Of a stretch of 36,174 nt of DNA, positions 1 through 9,013 are shown one piece after another. The first letter of the stretch is position 1, and each line of letters starts with the position of its first letter. This DNA is from Actinomycetota bacterium (lineage in GTDB: Bacteria; Actinomycetota; Acidimicrobiia; Acidimicrobiales; MedAcidi-G1): NCBI GenBank assembly GCA_014381945.1, contig JACNKQ010000060.1, forward strand, positions 1 through 36,174. Direction: 5' to 3'. The position numbers were made by a program, and so were the translations under genes. The notes beneath the pieces were generated by a model. The model was not told where the DNA came from. It did no database searches and was given only the letters and a program-made list of their open reading frames with translations.

Positions 1-1092
1 GCCGTGCACGACGACCAGCGAGGCGAGCCCGCCGACGACGAGCGCGAGCACCGTCGCCACAACGGCGAACAGCAGCGAGTTGCGCAACGCCACGAGTGCC
101 GAGACCGGCAGCAGGTTCACCCGGTGGGCGAGGGCGCCGTAGTGGCGCAGCGAGTAGCCGTCACCGACCGCCAGGGAGCGTTCGACGAGCACCGCCACCG
201 GGAGCAGGAGCACCGTGGCCAGCAGCGCCAGGTTGGCGCCGAGCAGTCGCGTCGTCGGGCGTTGTGGCCACCGGGCCGACGACCGTTCACCAACGGCGCG
301 GCGCCGCTGGAGCCGGTTGGTCACCACGACCATCGCCACGACGGCCACGAGTTGCACCACGGCGAGTGACGTCGCCGACGCCAGATCACCGCGCCAGACG
401 GCGTGGCGCCAGATCTCGGTATCGAGGGTCGCCCTCGTCGGTCCGCCCAGGATCAGGATCACGCCGAACGAGGTCGTACAGAACAGAAACACGATCGACG
501 CCGCAGCAGTTATGGCCGGCCAGAGCCTCGGCAGCGTCACCGACCGGAAGGTCCGCCACGGCCCCGCCCCGAGCACCCGGGCCTGCTCCTCGACGGCCGG
601 GTCCAGGCCCTCCCAGAAGGATCCGACCGTCCGCAGCACGACCGCCACGTTGAAGAACACGTGGGCGGCGAGGATCGCCCAGACGGTGTGCCGCAGCCGA
701 AAGGCGCCGTCGTCGATGCCGAAGCGGTCGAACAGGGCGGCGAAGGCGCTGCCGACCACGACCGTCGGCAGCACGAACGGGACGGTGGTCAGCGCCCGCA
801 GTGCGGCCCGGCCCCTGAACCGGTAGCGGGCCAGCAGGTGTGCACCGGGCAGGGCGGCCAGGACCGTCAGCACCGTCGAGACCGCCGCCTGCCAGATGGT
901 GAACCATGCGACGCTGCGGAACGAGGCCGAACCGGGCAGCCCCGTCAGGCGGTCGAGGCCCTCGCCGGTGAGCCCCCGGCCCACGATGGAGGCGACCGGG
1001 TACAGGAAGAAGACGCCCAGAAACGCCACCGGGAGCAGGACCGCAGCAACCCGCACACTCCCCCGGACTCCTGTCAGGTAACGAGCGCCCAC
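1..1092 (-). CDS. thiP: Thiamine ABC transporter permease, 3' part cut by window edge
   Basis: The frame is open from a GTG at 1092 to base 1, giving 364 residues with no stop, so the gene continues off the window. The protein is a chain of hydrophobic segments. An EAA-type loop lies at about residues 177-205 (EEQARVLGAGPWRTF followed by LPRLWPA), the site where binding-protein-dependent permeases contact their ATPase. A second set of membrane helices begins near residue 280, which fits the doubled 12-helix architecture of ThiP/FbpB permeases. The GTG start lies 5 bases after the stop of the binding-protein gene and follows a GGTAGGG that can act as ribosome binding site, so the two are one operon. 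Thiamine specificity is inferred from the riboswitch upstream; an iron(III) permease would look similar by sequence alone. The ATPase is not visible and may lie beyond the edge. Confidence 0.85.
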   Translation of the reverse strand, partial: MGARYLTGVRGSVRVAAVLLPVAFLGVFFLYPVASIVGRGLTGEGLDRLTGLPGSASFRSVAWFTIWQAAVSTVLTVLAALPGAHLLARYRFRGRAALRALTTVPFVLPTVVVGSAFAALFDRFGIDDGAFRLRHTVWAILAAHVFFNVAVVLRTVGSFWEGLDPAVEEQARVLGAGPWRTFRSVTLPRLWPAITAAASIVFLFCTTSFGVILILGGPTRATLDTEIWRHAVWRGDLASATSLAVVQLVAVVAMVVVTNRLQRRRAVGERSSARWPQRPTTRLLGANLALLATVLLLPVAVLVERSLAVGDGYSLRHYGALAHRVNLLPVSALVALRNSLLFAVVATVLALVVGGLASLVVVHG

Positions 1093-1097
1093 GTGCC

Positions 1098-2168
1098 CTA
1101 CCGCAGCACGATCCGGGTCCACCGCTCGGTCCAGGCGTTGCGGTTGGCGCCGATGCCTGCGGGTGGGAGCGTGTGCGGATCCTCCGGCAGCACCACATGG
1201 TCGACGAACGCCTGAGGGAGTTCAGCGGTCGTCGATGCCGGGAACACGAACATGTTCAGGGGTACGTTCTCCTGGAAGGTGTCCGAGAGCAGGAAGTCGA
1301 CGAGCGCCTCGGCGGCGGCACGGTGGGATGTGCCGGCGAGGATGCCTGCGAACTCGACCTGCCGGAAGCAGGTGTCCGTGATGACGCCGGTCGGCGCCGT
1401 GTCGACGGGCGGGTCCGCATAGATCACCTCGGCGGGGGGGCTGGAGGCATACGAGATGACGATCGGCCTGTCGCCCCCGCCCGCCACGAACTGTCCGTAG
1501 TAGGCGTCGTCCCAACTGGTGGTGACGAGCACGTCGTTGAGGCGCAGCGCCTTCCAGTAATTCTCCCAGCCGTCGCCGAACTCGGCGATCGTGGCCAGCA
1601 GGAAGGCCAGGCCCGGTGAGGAGGTCTCGGGGTTCTCGACGACCAGCAGGCCCTCGTACGCCGGGTCGGCCAGGTCGGCGAGGGTCTCCGGCACCGGCAG
1701 GTCGTCGTCGAACCGGTCGATCCAGTAGTTGGCGCAGACATCGCCGAAGTCGATGGGCGTGACCCGGTGGCCGGGGTCGAGTTGCAGCGACGCCGGCACG
1801 TTGGCCAACGCCGGTGACTCGTAGGCCTCGAACAGTTCGGCGTCGAGCGCACGCTGGAGGAAGGTGTTGTCGACGCCGTACATGACGTCGCCCAACGGGT
1901 TGCCGACGGTGAGTACCGATGTGGCGACCATCTGGCCCGTGTCACCGGCGTTTCTGACCGTCACCGTCACGCCGGTCTCGGCGGTGAAGGCCTCGAGGAT
2001 GCCCTCCGAGACCCGGAAGGAGTCGTGCGTGACCAGCGTGATCGCCTGGCCGGCGATGGGCTCAGAGCCTGGCGCAGGCGCCGGATCGCTGCCGCAGGCA
2101 GTGAGCAGGAACGCAGCCGCGCCAAGAGCCGCGACGAAGGGAACTGTTCTGGTCAGGATCCTGTGCAT
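1098..2168 (-). CDS. thiB: Thiamine-binding lipoprotein of ABC transporter
   Basis: This 356-residue extracellular solute-binding protein would capture thiamine or a phosphate ester for the adjacent permease. The start at 2168 is preceded by GGGAG at good spacing and opens a lipoprotein signal: an arginine-containing N-terminus, a hydrophobic stretch, then LLTAC with the lipidated cysteine at residue 25. The mature part begins with a VTHDSF-like segment typical of the TbpA/ThiB group and continues with the two-lobed periplasmic binding fold (for example PIDFGDVCANYWIDRF and TTSWDDAYYGQF). An open frame extends further upstream, but that DNA is the riboswitch, so the longer start is rejected. 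Regulation is by the TPP riboswitch immediately 5'. Ligand assignment rests on family resemblance plus the riboswitch. Confidence 0.9.
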   Translation of the reverse strand: MHRILTRTVPFVAALGAAAFLLTACGSDPAPAPGSEPIAGQAITLVTHDSFRVSEGILEAFTAETGVTVTVRNAGDTGQMVATSVLTVGNPLGDVMYGVDNTFLQRALDAELFEAYESPALANVPASLQLDPGHRVTPIDFGDVCANYWIDRFDDDLPVPETLADLADPAYEGLLVVENPETSSPGLAFLLATIAEFGDGWENYWKALRLNDVLVTTSWDDAYYGQFVAGGGDRPIVISYASSPPAEVIYADPPVDTAPTGVITDTCFRQVEFAGILAGTSHRAAAEALVDFLLSDTFQENVPLNMFVFPASTTAELPQAFVDHVVLPEDPHTLPPAGIGANRNAWTERWTRIVLR

Positions 2169-2174
2169 CGAAAC

Positions 2175-2284
2175 TCCCTCCGCCGGCATTATCCGGTTCA
2201 GGTTGATTCGGGTCGACAGCACCCCGACCGCACACACGGCCGACGCTGCCCTCTCAGCCCGGCATGTGGCCCGAGCTCCCCGGT
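2175..2284 (-). ncRNA. TPP (THI-element) riboswitch
   Basis: Read on the minus strand, the leader of thiB contains the hallmark TPP aptamer pieces in order: GGGG near 2281, GGGCTGAGAGGG near 2250-2261, ACCCG near 2210, then CAACCTGAACCGGATAAT and GCCGGCGGAGGGA ending at 2175. The last block overlaps the ribosome binding region of thiB, only 7 bases from the start codon. In this family TPP binding usually represses; here the likely mode is occlusion of the GGGAG site, because there is no room for a separate terminator. The element fills almost the whole gap between the GH3 stop (2303) and thiB. Confidence 0.93.
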
Positions 2285-2302
2285 CGGTTGTCAGGACGCA
2301 GG

Positions 2303-4837
2303 CTAACCCTCGAGCGTGAGCGCCAGCACCGTGCGGATGTCGGCGGACGAAACACCCAGCCGCACCTCGTAGTCGCCCGGGTCCGCATACCAGCCCGCCT
2401 CCCCGCGGTGCCCGACGTGCCCGCCACCGGCGGCGACGGGCACGCGGTGGTTGCGGTCCGCGTAGCCAGGGTCGGCAGGGTCCCAGTAGGCGAAGGCCCG
2501 GTGGTCGAGTTCGATCGCCACCTCGGTCCTCTCACCCGGTTCGAGGTGCACCTTGGCAAACCCCCGGAGTTCCTGTGGCGGCCGGGCGACCACCGGGTCC
2601 AGGTGGGCCACGTAGCACTGCACGACCTCACTGCCCGCACGGTCACCGGTGTTGGTGACGGTCACGGTGGCGGCCACGGTCGCCCCGTCGGCCAGCGCTG
2701 CGGCGCTGGGGATCTCACCGAGCCGGGAGCCTCCCCACTCGAACGTCGTGTAGCCGAGGCCATGGCCGAACGGATAGGCCACGTCGATCCCTCGGGCCTG
2801 ATACCAGCGGTAGCCGACGAAGACGCCCTCCCCGTAGTGCACCCGGCCGGCCTCACCCGGATAGTTGGTGAAAGCCGGCGTGTCCTCGAGGCGGTGGGGG
2901 ACGGTCGTGGGCAGGCGGCCCCCGGGCTCGGCGTCGCCGAACAGGACGTCGACGAGGGCGTCGCCCATCTCCTGGCCCCCGAACCACGACTGCAGCACCG
3001 CCGGTGCCGCATCGGCCCAGTCCATGGTGACCACCGATCCGGAGTTGACGACCACGGCGGTGCGGGGGTTGGCGGCACACACCCGACGTATCAGTTCCGG
3101 CTGGTCGCCCGGCAGGTCCATCGACTCCCTATCACGGCCCTCGGTCTCCCAGTCGTCGTTGGTGCCGACTACGAGGACGACAGCGTCGGCGTCGGCGGCC
3201 AGCGCCACGGCCCGGTCCATGAGGTCGTCGACGGCCGGTGGGCGCAGGCCGACCTGGGCCCCCCGGATGAAGACGCTGTGCTCGCTCGAGTACTCGACCA
3301 CGAGGTCGACCGGCTCTCCGGCGACCAGAGTCACCTCCACCTCGACTTCGATGCTGCCCATCCCGAAGAACGCCTCACCCTGGGGCGGTGGGTCGTCGAT
3401 GCCGTCGAGCACGACCGCTCCGTCTACGAGGACCCGTGCCCGCCCGGCCTGCACGAGCGTGAGCGTGTGATCGCCGGTCTCCTCCGGGGTGAGCCGGGCC
3501 GTGGCCCGGAACGAGAACTCTCCGCTGTCGGTCGTGATCAGGCGGCCACTCAGGCCTGTTGCAACCCGCTGGGGCCCGCCCTCCCACGCCGTGCCGTCGA
3601 AGTACTCGACGGTGAAGCCCGGTGTTCCGTCGGCGCCCGTCAGGTGGCGGCGCCGAACCGGCCGGGTGGTGCGCTCGGTGAAGGCCCCGGGTTCATGGCG
3701 CACCTCGCAGGAGCCAGCGAGCCGTGCGGTAATCGCCTCGAGCGGCGAGGTGGAGTGCTGCGGCACCAGGGCCGCTGAACCACCACCCATGAGCATGGCG
3801 TCGGCGGCGTTGGGGCCGATCACCGCGAGGGTGCCGATCGAGGAGGCATCCAACGGCAGGACGGATTCGTTTCGGTACAGCACCATCGATTCGGCCGATG
3901 CCCGACGTGCCAGCGCACGGTGTGACGGTTCGTCGAGTTCGGCCTCGGGCCCGTCGAGCGGGTCGTCGAAGGCCCCGGTCCGTTCCAGCAGGGTGAGCAG
4001 CCGTCGGGCAGCGGCGTCGAGCAGCGTTGCGTCGACATCGCCGGCCTCCACGGCCGCGACCAGCGCCGGGCCGTAGAAGCGGCCGGCGCCGGGCATCTCG
4101 AGGTCGAGCCCCGCTGCGGCCATCACCGCCGTGGTCTTGGCGGCGAACCAGTCCGTGACGACGATCCCGTCGAACCCCCACTCGTCGCGCAGTACCCCGG
4201 TGAGCAGCCACCGGTTCTCGCAGGCGAACGTGCCGTTGACCCGGTTGTACGACCCCATCAGCCCCCACGGCTCGGCTTCGGCCACGGCGATCTCGAAGGG
4301 CCTCAGGTAGACCTCGCGCAGGGCGCGGTCCGGGACGACCGAGTCGATGCTGTTGCGCTCGAACTCCGAGTCGTTGGCTACGAAGTGCTTGATGGTGGTG
4401 CCCACGCCGCCACCCTGGACGCCCCGGATGAACGCAGCCGCTGTCCGGCCGGTGAGCACCGGGTCCTCCGAGTAGCACTCGAAGTTGCGGCCACCGAGGG
4501 GGGTGCGGTGGATGTTGACGGTCGGGGCGAGCAGCACGTGGCAGGCACGGGCACGGGTCTCGGATGCAAGCACGGCACCGAGTTCCCCAACCAGTTCCGG
4601 GTCCCAGGTGGCGCCGAGTGCCGAACCGCAGGGGATGCACAGCGCCGGTGTTCCGGTGCCGAGCAGGCCGGCGCCACGTGCGCCGTTGGGTCCGTCGGTG
4701 ACCTTGAGGGCGGGGATGCCGAGTCGCTCGACGGGATTGGAGTCCCAGATGCCACGGCCGGTCATGAGGGCGGCCTTCTCCTCCAGGGTCAGGTCCGCCA
4801 TGAGGGCGTCGATGCGGTTGGCTGCTGTCTCTCCCAT
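2303..4837 (-). CDS. Glycoside hydrolase family 3 (beta-glucosidase type) with PA14-like insert
   Basis: The 844-residue protein hydrolyses beta-glycosidic bonds if it follows its family; the exact sugar cannot be read from sequence. The N-terminal GH3 barrel has the KHF motif (K150-H151) and the nucleophile Asp229 in GFDGIVVTDW. The second domain carries the proposed acid/base Glu566 in TEGRDR followed by LPGDQ. Between about 405 and 535 sits a PA14-like insert (TVEYFDGTAWEG), as in carbohydrate-binding bgl enzymes. The C-terminus (about 720-844) is a fibronectin-III-like domain. No signal peptide is visible, so the enzyme is probably cytoplasmic and acts on imported oligosaccharides. I chose ATG 4837, with GGGAG 9 bases upstream. 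A much longer open frame runs back over the divergent amidohydrolase, but that extension has no homologous content. It is transcribed towards thiB but separated from it by the riboswitch. Confidence 0.92.
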   Translation of the reverse strand: MGETAANRIDALMADLTLEEKAALMTGRGIWDSNPVERLGIPALKVTDGPNGARGAGLLGTGTPALCIPCGSALGATWDPELVGELGAVLASETRARACHVLLAPTVNIHRTPLGGRNFECYSEDPVLTGRTAAAFIRGVQGGGVGTTIKHFVANDSEFERNSIDSVVPDRALREVYLRPFEIAVAEAEPWGLMGSYNRVNGTFACENRWLLTGVLRDEWGFDGIVVTDWFAAKTTAVMAAAGLDLEMPGAGRFYGPALVAAVEAGDVDATLLDAAARRLLTLLERTGAFDDPLDGPEAELDEPSHRALARRASAESMVLYRNESVLPLDASSIGTLAVIGPNAADAMLMGGGSAALVPQHSTSPLEAITARLAGSCEVRHEPGAFTERTTRPVRRRHLTGADGTPGFTVEYFDGTAWEGGPQRVATGLSGRLITTDSGEFSFRATARLTPEETGDHTLTLVQAGRARVLVDGAVVLDGIDDPPPQGEAFFGMGSIEVEVEVTLVAGEPVDLVVEYSSEHSVFIRGAQVGLRPPAVDDLMDRAVALAADADAVVLVVGTNDDWETEGRDRESMDLPGDQPELIRRVCAANPRTAVVVNSGSVVTMDWADAAPAVLQSWFGGQEMGDALVDVLFGDAEPGGRLPTTVPHRLEDTPAFTNYPGEAGRVHYGEGVFVGYRWYQARGIDVAYPFGHGLGYTTFEWGGSRLGEIPSAAALADGATVAATVTVTNTGDRAGSEVVQCYVAHLDPVVARPPQELRGFAKVHLEPGERTEVAIELDHRAFAYWDPADPGYADRNHRVPVAAGGGHVGHRGEAGWYADPGDYEVRLGVSSADIRTVLALTLEG

Positions 4838-4883
4838 CCACCGATACTCCCGCATCGGCGGGCAGAAACGGACATCCGGAAAA

Positions 4884-4900
4884 CCTGACGCTCTGTCAGG
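4884..4900. promoter_or_regulatory. Inverted repeat, probable TetR-type operator
   Basis: CCTGAC and GTCAGG form an inverted repeat around a 5-base centre (CTGAC-N5-GTCAG core). It lies in the 97-base gap between the divergent GH3 gene and the amidohydrolase, about 20 bases upstream of the TAGCCT box. The same core and spacing recur as a perfect palindrome at 15266-15286. Operator function is inferred from symmetry, position and resemblance to actinobacterial TetR sites; no regulator gene is in the window. Confidence 0.5.
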
Positions 4901-4920
4901 AACTCGGAGGCGGCGGCGAG

Positions 4921-4926
4921 TAGCCT
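4921..4926 (+). promoter_or_regulatory. Putative -10 box (TAGCCT) for leaderless mRNA
   Basis: A TAnnnT hexamer ends 8 bases before the ATG at 4935, the distance at which transcription would start at or next to the start codon. There is no Shine-Dalgarno sequence in between. The same arrangement is seen before other genes of the window (9296, 10926, 13964, 15340). Confidence 0.4.
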
Positions 4927-4934
4927 CCTCCACC

Positions 4935-6671
4935 ATGTTCGACCTGCTCATTACCGGCGGCACGGTGATCGACGGCACGGGCACACCCGGCGTGCCTGCC
5001 GACGTGGGCGTAACCGACGGGCGCATCGCCGCCACCGGCGACCTCTCCGGCGCCGAGGCCGTCGAGACCCACGACGCCACCGGCAAGGTCGTCTGCCCCG
5101 GCTTCGTCGACCCCCACACCCACTACGACGCCCAGATCCTCTGGGACCCCTGGGCCACCCCGTCGAGCCTCCACGGCATCACCAGCATGGTCATGGGCAA
5201 CTGCGGCTTCTCACTGGCCCCGATCGGCGACGATTCGGACGCCGAGTACATCGGCGCAATGATGGTCAAGGTCGAGGGCATGTCTGCGGACGCCCTTGCG
5301 ATCGGTGTCGACTGGAACTGGCGCACCACCGCCGACTACCTGGCCCGCCTCGACGGCAACATCGGCGTCAACATCGCCGCCATGGTCGGCCACTGCGCAC
5401 TGCGCCGCACTGTCATGAAGGACGACTCCGTCGGCCGCGAGGCCACCGACGCCGAGATCGCCGAGATGCAGCAGCTCCTCCATCAGGGGCTGGAGGCCGG
5501 CGCCCTGGGCTTCTCGACCAGCCGCTCCTACACCCACTCCGACGGCGACGGCGCACCCATACCGTCACGTGTAGCCGCAGCCGACGAGGTCGTCGCACTG
5601 TCGTCGGTCGTCGCCGACCATCCGGGCACCTCGCTCGAATGGGTCGCAGACGGCTGCATGAACGGCTTCCGCGAGGACGAGGTCGACCTCATGGCCCGCA
5701 TGTCGCTGGCCGGCCGCCGTTCCCTCAACTGGAACGTCCTCACCGTCGACTCAGCCCGACCCGACGACTACCGCAACCAACTGGCCGCCTGCGAACAGGT
5801 CGCTGAACGTGGAGGCAGGGCCGTGGCCCTGACCATGCCGATCCTCGTCGGCATGAACATGCACTTCCACACCTTCTGCGCCCTCTACCTGCTCCCCGAC
5901 TGGGGCGAGGTCATGGCCCTCCCCCACGAAGAGAAGGTGGCGGCCCTGACCGACCCCGACACCCGCCGCCACCTCGAGACACGGGCCGCTTCACCCGACG
6001 CCGGCGTCTTCTCACGACTTACCGGATGGGGCCTCTACCGCGTCGGCGACACGTACTCTCCAGAAAACGAGGGCCTCAAGGGTCGCCTGGTCGGCGACAT
6101 CGCCCGCGAGCGCGGCGTGCGCGACTTCTACGCCCTGCTCGACATCGTTCTCGCCGACGACCTGCGCACCGTGCTGTGGCCCGGCCCCACCGACGACGAC
6201 CCTGCCAGTTGGCTGATGCGCCAGGCCGTCTGGGACCACGACCACGTCATGATCGGCGGCTCGGACGCCGGCGCCCACCTCGACCGCATGGCCGGCGCCT
6301 CGTACACCACAGAGTGGCTGGCCGACTGCATCCGTGGCCGACAGCTGGTCGGCCTCGAGGCGGCCATAGCCCACATGACCGACGTGCCTGCCCGCTTCTT
6401 CGGCCTCCGGGAGCGGGGCCGGATCGAACAGGGCTGGCACGCCGACCTGGTCGTGTTCGATCCTGTGGTCGTAGGCGCCGGCGAACTCCTCCTCGAGTTC
6501 GACCTTCCCGGCGACAGCCCGAGGCTCATGGCGGAACCCGTCGGAATCGAAAGGGTCTACGTCAACGGCGCACTGGCCGTCATCGACGGTGCACACACCG
6601 AGGCACTCGCCGGCACGGTTCTGCGCTCAGGCACCCACACCGAAACGGTGCCAATCCCCGCCGACGCCTGA
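4935..6671 (+). CDS. Amidohydrolase, N-acyl-D-amino-acid deacylase (D-aminoacylase) family
   Basis: The 578-residue protein belongs to the D-aminoacylase/dihydroorotase-like amidohydrolases. These metal-dependent TIM-barrel enzymes cleave N-acyl-D-amino acids or related cyclic and linear amides. Visible motifs are the N-terminal beta-sandwich strand and metal site (LLITGGTVIDGTG, then GFVDPHTHYDAQ), MGNCGFSLAP, GALGFSTSRS, and the catalytic-aspartate region IGGSDAGAHLDRM. The C-terminal sandwich strand includes GWHADLVVFDP and IERVYVNG. The length is usual for the family. The open frame begins earlier, but ATG 4935 follows the TAGCCT box and matches the family N-terminus. It is convergent with the EF-G2 gene, with only 44 bases between stops. 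The true substrate is unknown; many such marine paralogues act on other amides. Confidence 0.85.
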   Translation: MFDLLITGGTVIDGTGTPGVPADVGVTDGRIAATGDLSGAEAVETHDATGKVVCPGFVDPHTHYDAQILWDPWATPSSLHGITSMVMGNCGFSLAPIGDDSDAEYIGAMMVKVEGMSADALAIGVDWNWRTTADYLARLDGNIGVNIAAMVGHCALRRTVMKDDSVGREATDAEIAEMQQLLHQGLEAGALGFSTSRSYTHSDGDGAPIPSRVAAADEVVALSSVVADHPGTSLEWVADGCMNGFREDEVDLMARMSLAGRRSLNWNVLTVDSARPDDYRNQLAACEQVAERGGRAVALTMPILVGMNMHFHTFCALYLLPDWGEVMALPHEEKVAALTDPDTRRHLETRAASPDAGVFSRLTGWGLYRVGDTYSPENEGLKGRLVGDIARERGVRDFYALLDIVLADDLRTVLWPGPTDDDPASWLMRQAVWDHDHVMIGGSDAGAHLDRMAGASYTTEWLADCIRGRQLVGLEAAIAHMTDVPARFFGLRERGRIEQGWHADLVVFDPVVVGAGELLLEFDLPGDSPRLMAEPVGIERVYVNGALAVIDGAHTEALAGTVLRSGTHTETVPIPADA

Positions 6672-6715
6672 TCGCCTCCCGGTACCGGCCCTGACCCCGG
6701 ACCGGCGCCGGACCT

Positions 6716-8767
6716 CTACCGCTCGGGGGGTTCGGGAACCTTCGTTCCGGACGGCACCTTGGCGTAGTGGGAGGGGACTGTCGTGAAGCGACCCCGGCCA
6801 CCGGTCAGCGACCGCAGGTCGATGGCGTAGCGCACCAGCTCGGCCTCGGGGACCAGGGCGCTGACAACCTGGTCGCCCCACCGGTCGATCTCCGTACCCT
6901 GCACCGTGGCCCGACGGGAGGAGAGGTCGCCCATGACGTCGCCGAGGCACTCGCCCGGAGCGGTGACCTCGACGGCGGCAACCGGCTCGAGCACCACGGG
7001 CCTGGCCTTGGCGAGCGCCTCCTGGAAGGCCAGCTTCCCGGCCATCTTGAAGCTCATCTCAGACGAGTCCACCGAGTGGGCCTTGCCGTCGTACACGGCG
7101 GCCAGCAGGTCGACGACCGGATAGCCCGATCCGCCACCCTGGGCCATGCCCTCTACGACCCCGGCCTCGACGGCCGTGATGTACTGGCGCGGGATCACCC
7201 CGCCGGTCACCTCGTTGACGAACTCGAAGCCGGCGCCGCTGCCGAGCGGCTCGATCCGAACAGATGCAACCCCGAACTGGCCGTGGCCACCGGACTGCTT
7301 CTTGTAGCGGCCATCGGCCACGGCTGCCGCCTGGATGGTCTCCCGGTAGGCGACGCGTACCTCTTCGGTGTCGACATGGACCCCGAACTTGCGCTCCATG
7401 CGCGACAGCACCGACCGCAGGTGGGTCTCGCCGAGCCCGGAGAGGAGCGTCTGGCGCGTCTCATCGTCACGGCGCATCTCGAGTACCGGGTCCTCGTCGA
7501 GGATCCGGTGGAGCGCCTCGGCCATCTTGTCCTCGTCGTTGCGGCTCCGGGGTGACACCGCCCACGAGAGCACGGCGGACGGGAAACCGATGGCAGGGGC
7601 CGTTGCCCGACCGGCCGAGGAGAGCGTGTCGCCGGTGTGCGTGGCATGGAGCTTGGTGACGACGCCGATGTCGCCGGCCTTCAGCGCCGTCACGTCGACC
7701 GACTCGCCACCCTGCACCGTCATGATCCCGCGGAAGCGCTCGGTGTCGCCGGTGCGCCCGTTGACCAGCATCGCGTCCCTCGTGACGGTGCCTGCCAGGA
7801 CACGGAAGTACGACATGTGGCCCAGATAGGGATCGACGGACGTCTTGAACACCTGGACCAGCGTGTCGGCATCCGGATCCGGCGTGACGTCGACCGACAT
7901 CCCGCCGATGGCGACAGGTACGGCCGGGCGGTCCTGCGGAGAGGGTCCTACCTCGACGATGTAGTTGCAGAGGCGGTCGACGGCGATCGGGATTGTTGCC
8001 GACCCGCACACCACCGGGAACACGTTGCCCGAGGCGATGCCGTTGCCGAGCACCCTCTCGAGTTCCTCAAAGCCGGGTACATCGCCACCCAGGTAGCGCT
8101 CGAGGAGGTCGTCGTCGGCAACGACGATGTTCTCCACCAGCGATTCGTGGATCTGGGCCTCGCGGGCCTCCATCTCTTCGGGTATCTCGCCCAGCTCCGC
8201 GTGGCCGCTGTCGTAGATCCAGGCCTTGTCGGTGAGCAGGTCGGCGATGCCGTGGAACGACTCCGCCGCGCCTATCGGAATCTCGAGCGGTGCAACCCCC
8301 GACCCGAATGCGGCCTGGAGTTCCGCCAGCACCGACTCGAAGCTGGTGTGCTCACGGTCGAGCTTGTTGACGAACACCAGGCGGGGCGTGCCGCGTTCGG
8401 CTGCCTGGCGCCAGAGCACCACGGTGGCGTGGTCGAGGCCGCTCGAGGCATCGACCACGAAGACGGCGAGGTCGGCGGCGTGCACGGCCCCCACGGCTTC
8501 ACCGGCGAAGTCGAAGGTGCCCGGCGTGTCGAGCAGGTTTATCTTGTGGTCCTGCCATTCGAGGACGGCCAGCGCCGTCGTGAGCGAATGGCCGGAGGAC
8601 TTCTCCTCGGGCTCGTGATCGCAGACGGTTGTACCGTCCTCGACCGTGCCGACCCGTGGCAGGGCGCCGGCCCGGAACAGCATCGCCTCCGCCAGCGAGG
8701 TCTTTCCCGAACCGGGCGGACCCACCAGCGCGACGTTCCGGATCCGGTCGGGCGTGAACGCCTTCAT
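6716..8767 (-). CDS. EF-G-like GTPase (EF-G2 type)
   Basis: A 683-residue translational GTPase of the EF-G superfamily. The G1 loop GPPGSGKTS (residues 16-24), G3 DTPG (80-83) and G4 NKLD (134-137) are intact. The P-loop lacks the AHIDAGKTT form of canonical EF-G, which marks the EF-G2/FusA2 paralogue group common in actinobacteria. The later domains are complete: the domain II beta-barrel near 300-380, then domains III-V with a GGHGQFG motif and GGVIPRQY. It therefore looks functional rather than decaying. Canonical EF-G drives ribosome translocation; the role of this paralogue is not settled and may be conditional. It has a strong GGAGGAGG ribosome binding site at 8774-8781 that partly lies inside a hairpin. 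No str-operon neighbours (rpsL, rpsG, tuf) are present, consistent with a paralogue. Confidence 0.92.
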   Translation of the reverse strand: MKAFTPDRIRNVALVGPPGSGKTSLAEAMLFRAGALPRVGTVEDGTTVCDHEPEEKSSGHSLTTALAVLEWQDHKINLLDTPGTFDFAGEAVGAVHAADLAVFVVDASSGLDHATVVLWRQAAERGTPRLVFVNKLDREHTSFESVLAELQAAFGSGVAPLEIPIGAAESFHGIADLLTDKAWIYDSGHAELGEIPEEMEAREAQIHESLVENIVVADDDLLERYLGGDVPGFEELERVLGNGIASGNVFPVVCGSATIPIAVDRLCNYIVEVGPSPQDRPAVPVAIGGMSVDVTPDPDADTLVQVFKTSVDPYLGHMSYFRVLAGTVTRDAMLVNGRTGDTERFRGIMTVQGGESVDVTALKAGDIGVVTKLHATHTGDTLSSAGRATAPAIGFPSAVLSWAVSPRSRNDEDKMAEALHRILDEDPVLEMRRDDETRQTLLSGLGETHLRSVLSRMERKFGVHVDTEEVRVAYRETIQAAAVADGRYKKQSGGHGQFGVASVRIEPLGSGAGFEFVNEVTGGVIPRQYITAVEAGVVEGMAQGGGSGYPVVDLLAAVYDGKAHSVDSSEMSFKMAGKLAFQEALAKARPVVLEPVAAVEVTAPGECLGDVMGDLSSRRATVQGTEIDRWGDQVVSALVPEAELVRYAIDLRSLTGGRGRFTTVPSHYAKVPSGTKVPEPPER

Positions 8768-8777
8768 GCGGCACCTC

Positions 8778-8798
8778 CTCCGCCGGCGGCCGGCGGAG
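8778..8798 (-). promoter_or_regulatory. Hairpin overlapping the ribosome binding site of the EF-G2 gene
   Basis: The arms CTCCGCCGG and CCGGCGGAG pair perfectly over 9 bases around a 3-base loop. The arm nearer the gene overlaps the first half of the GGAGGAGG ribosome binding site (8774-8781). A second small stem, CCCC/GGGG, lies just upstream at 8801-8813. Together they could hide the site and make translation conditional. This is a structural reading only. Confidence 0.35.
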
Positions 8799-9013
8799 TC
8801 CCCTCATCGGGGTCCCCCGGGTGTCACCGGCCTCGTCGTCCGTGGGTGCGTGACCGTAGCCCCGACGCGTCCCGACCGCCAGAGCCGGGACCCGTCCGGC
8901 ATTTCCCGCCCGGCCTCGCGGATCACATTCGTTTCCTCCGTCGCGGTCGCTTGTCCTCTCCCGGAGTCCATCGCAGACACCGCCGACGGGTAGGGGCGAA
9001 CGGTGTATGCACC

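Noticed and set aside
386-1198. A 270-codon minus-strand frame near the left edge
   Set aside because: The ThiP permease occupies another minus-strand frame with clear membrane helices and an EAA loop; this one is arginine-rich shadow.
2264-3778. A 504-codon open frame on the plus strand
   Set aside because: It lies fully antisense to the GH3 gene, whose motifs are complete; high GC content leaves long empty frames on the opposite strand.
4838-5119. Extended N-terminus of the GH3 protein
   Set aside because: It would overlap the divergent amidohydrolase gene and has no similarity to GH3 enzymes; ATG 4837 has a ribosome binding site.
6672-6715. GC-rich repeats CCGGTACCGG and related as a terminator between convergent genes
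   Set aside because: No stem longer than about 5 bp with a sensible loop, and no T tract.
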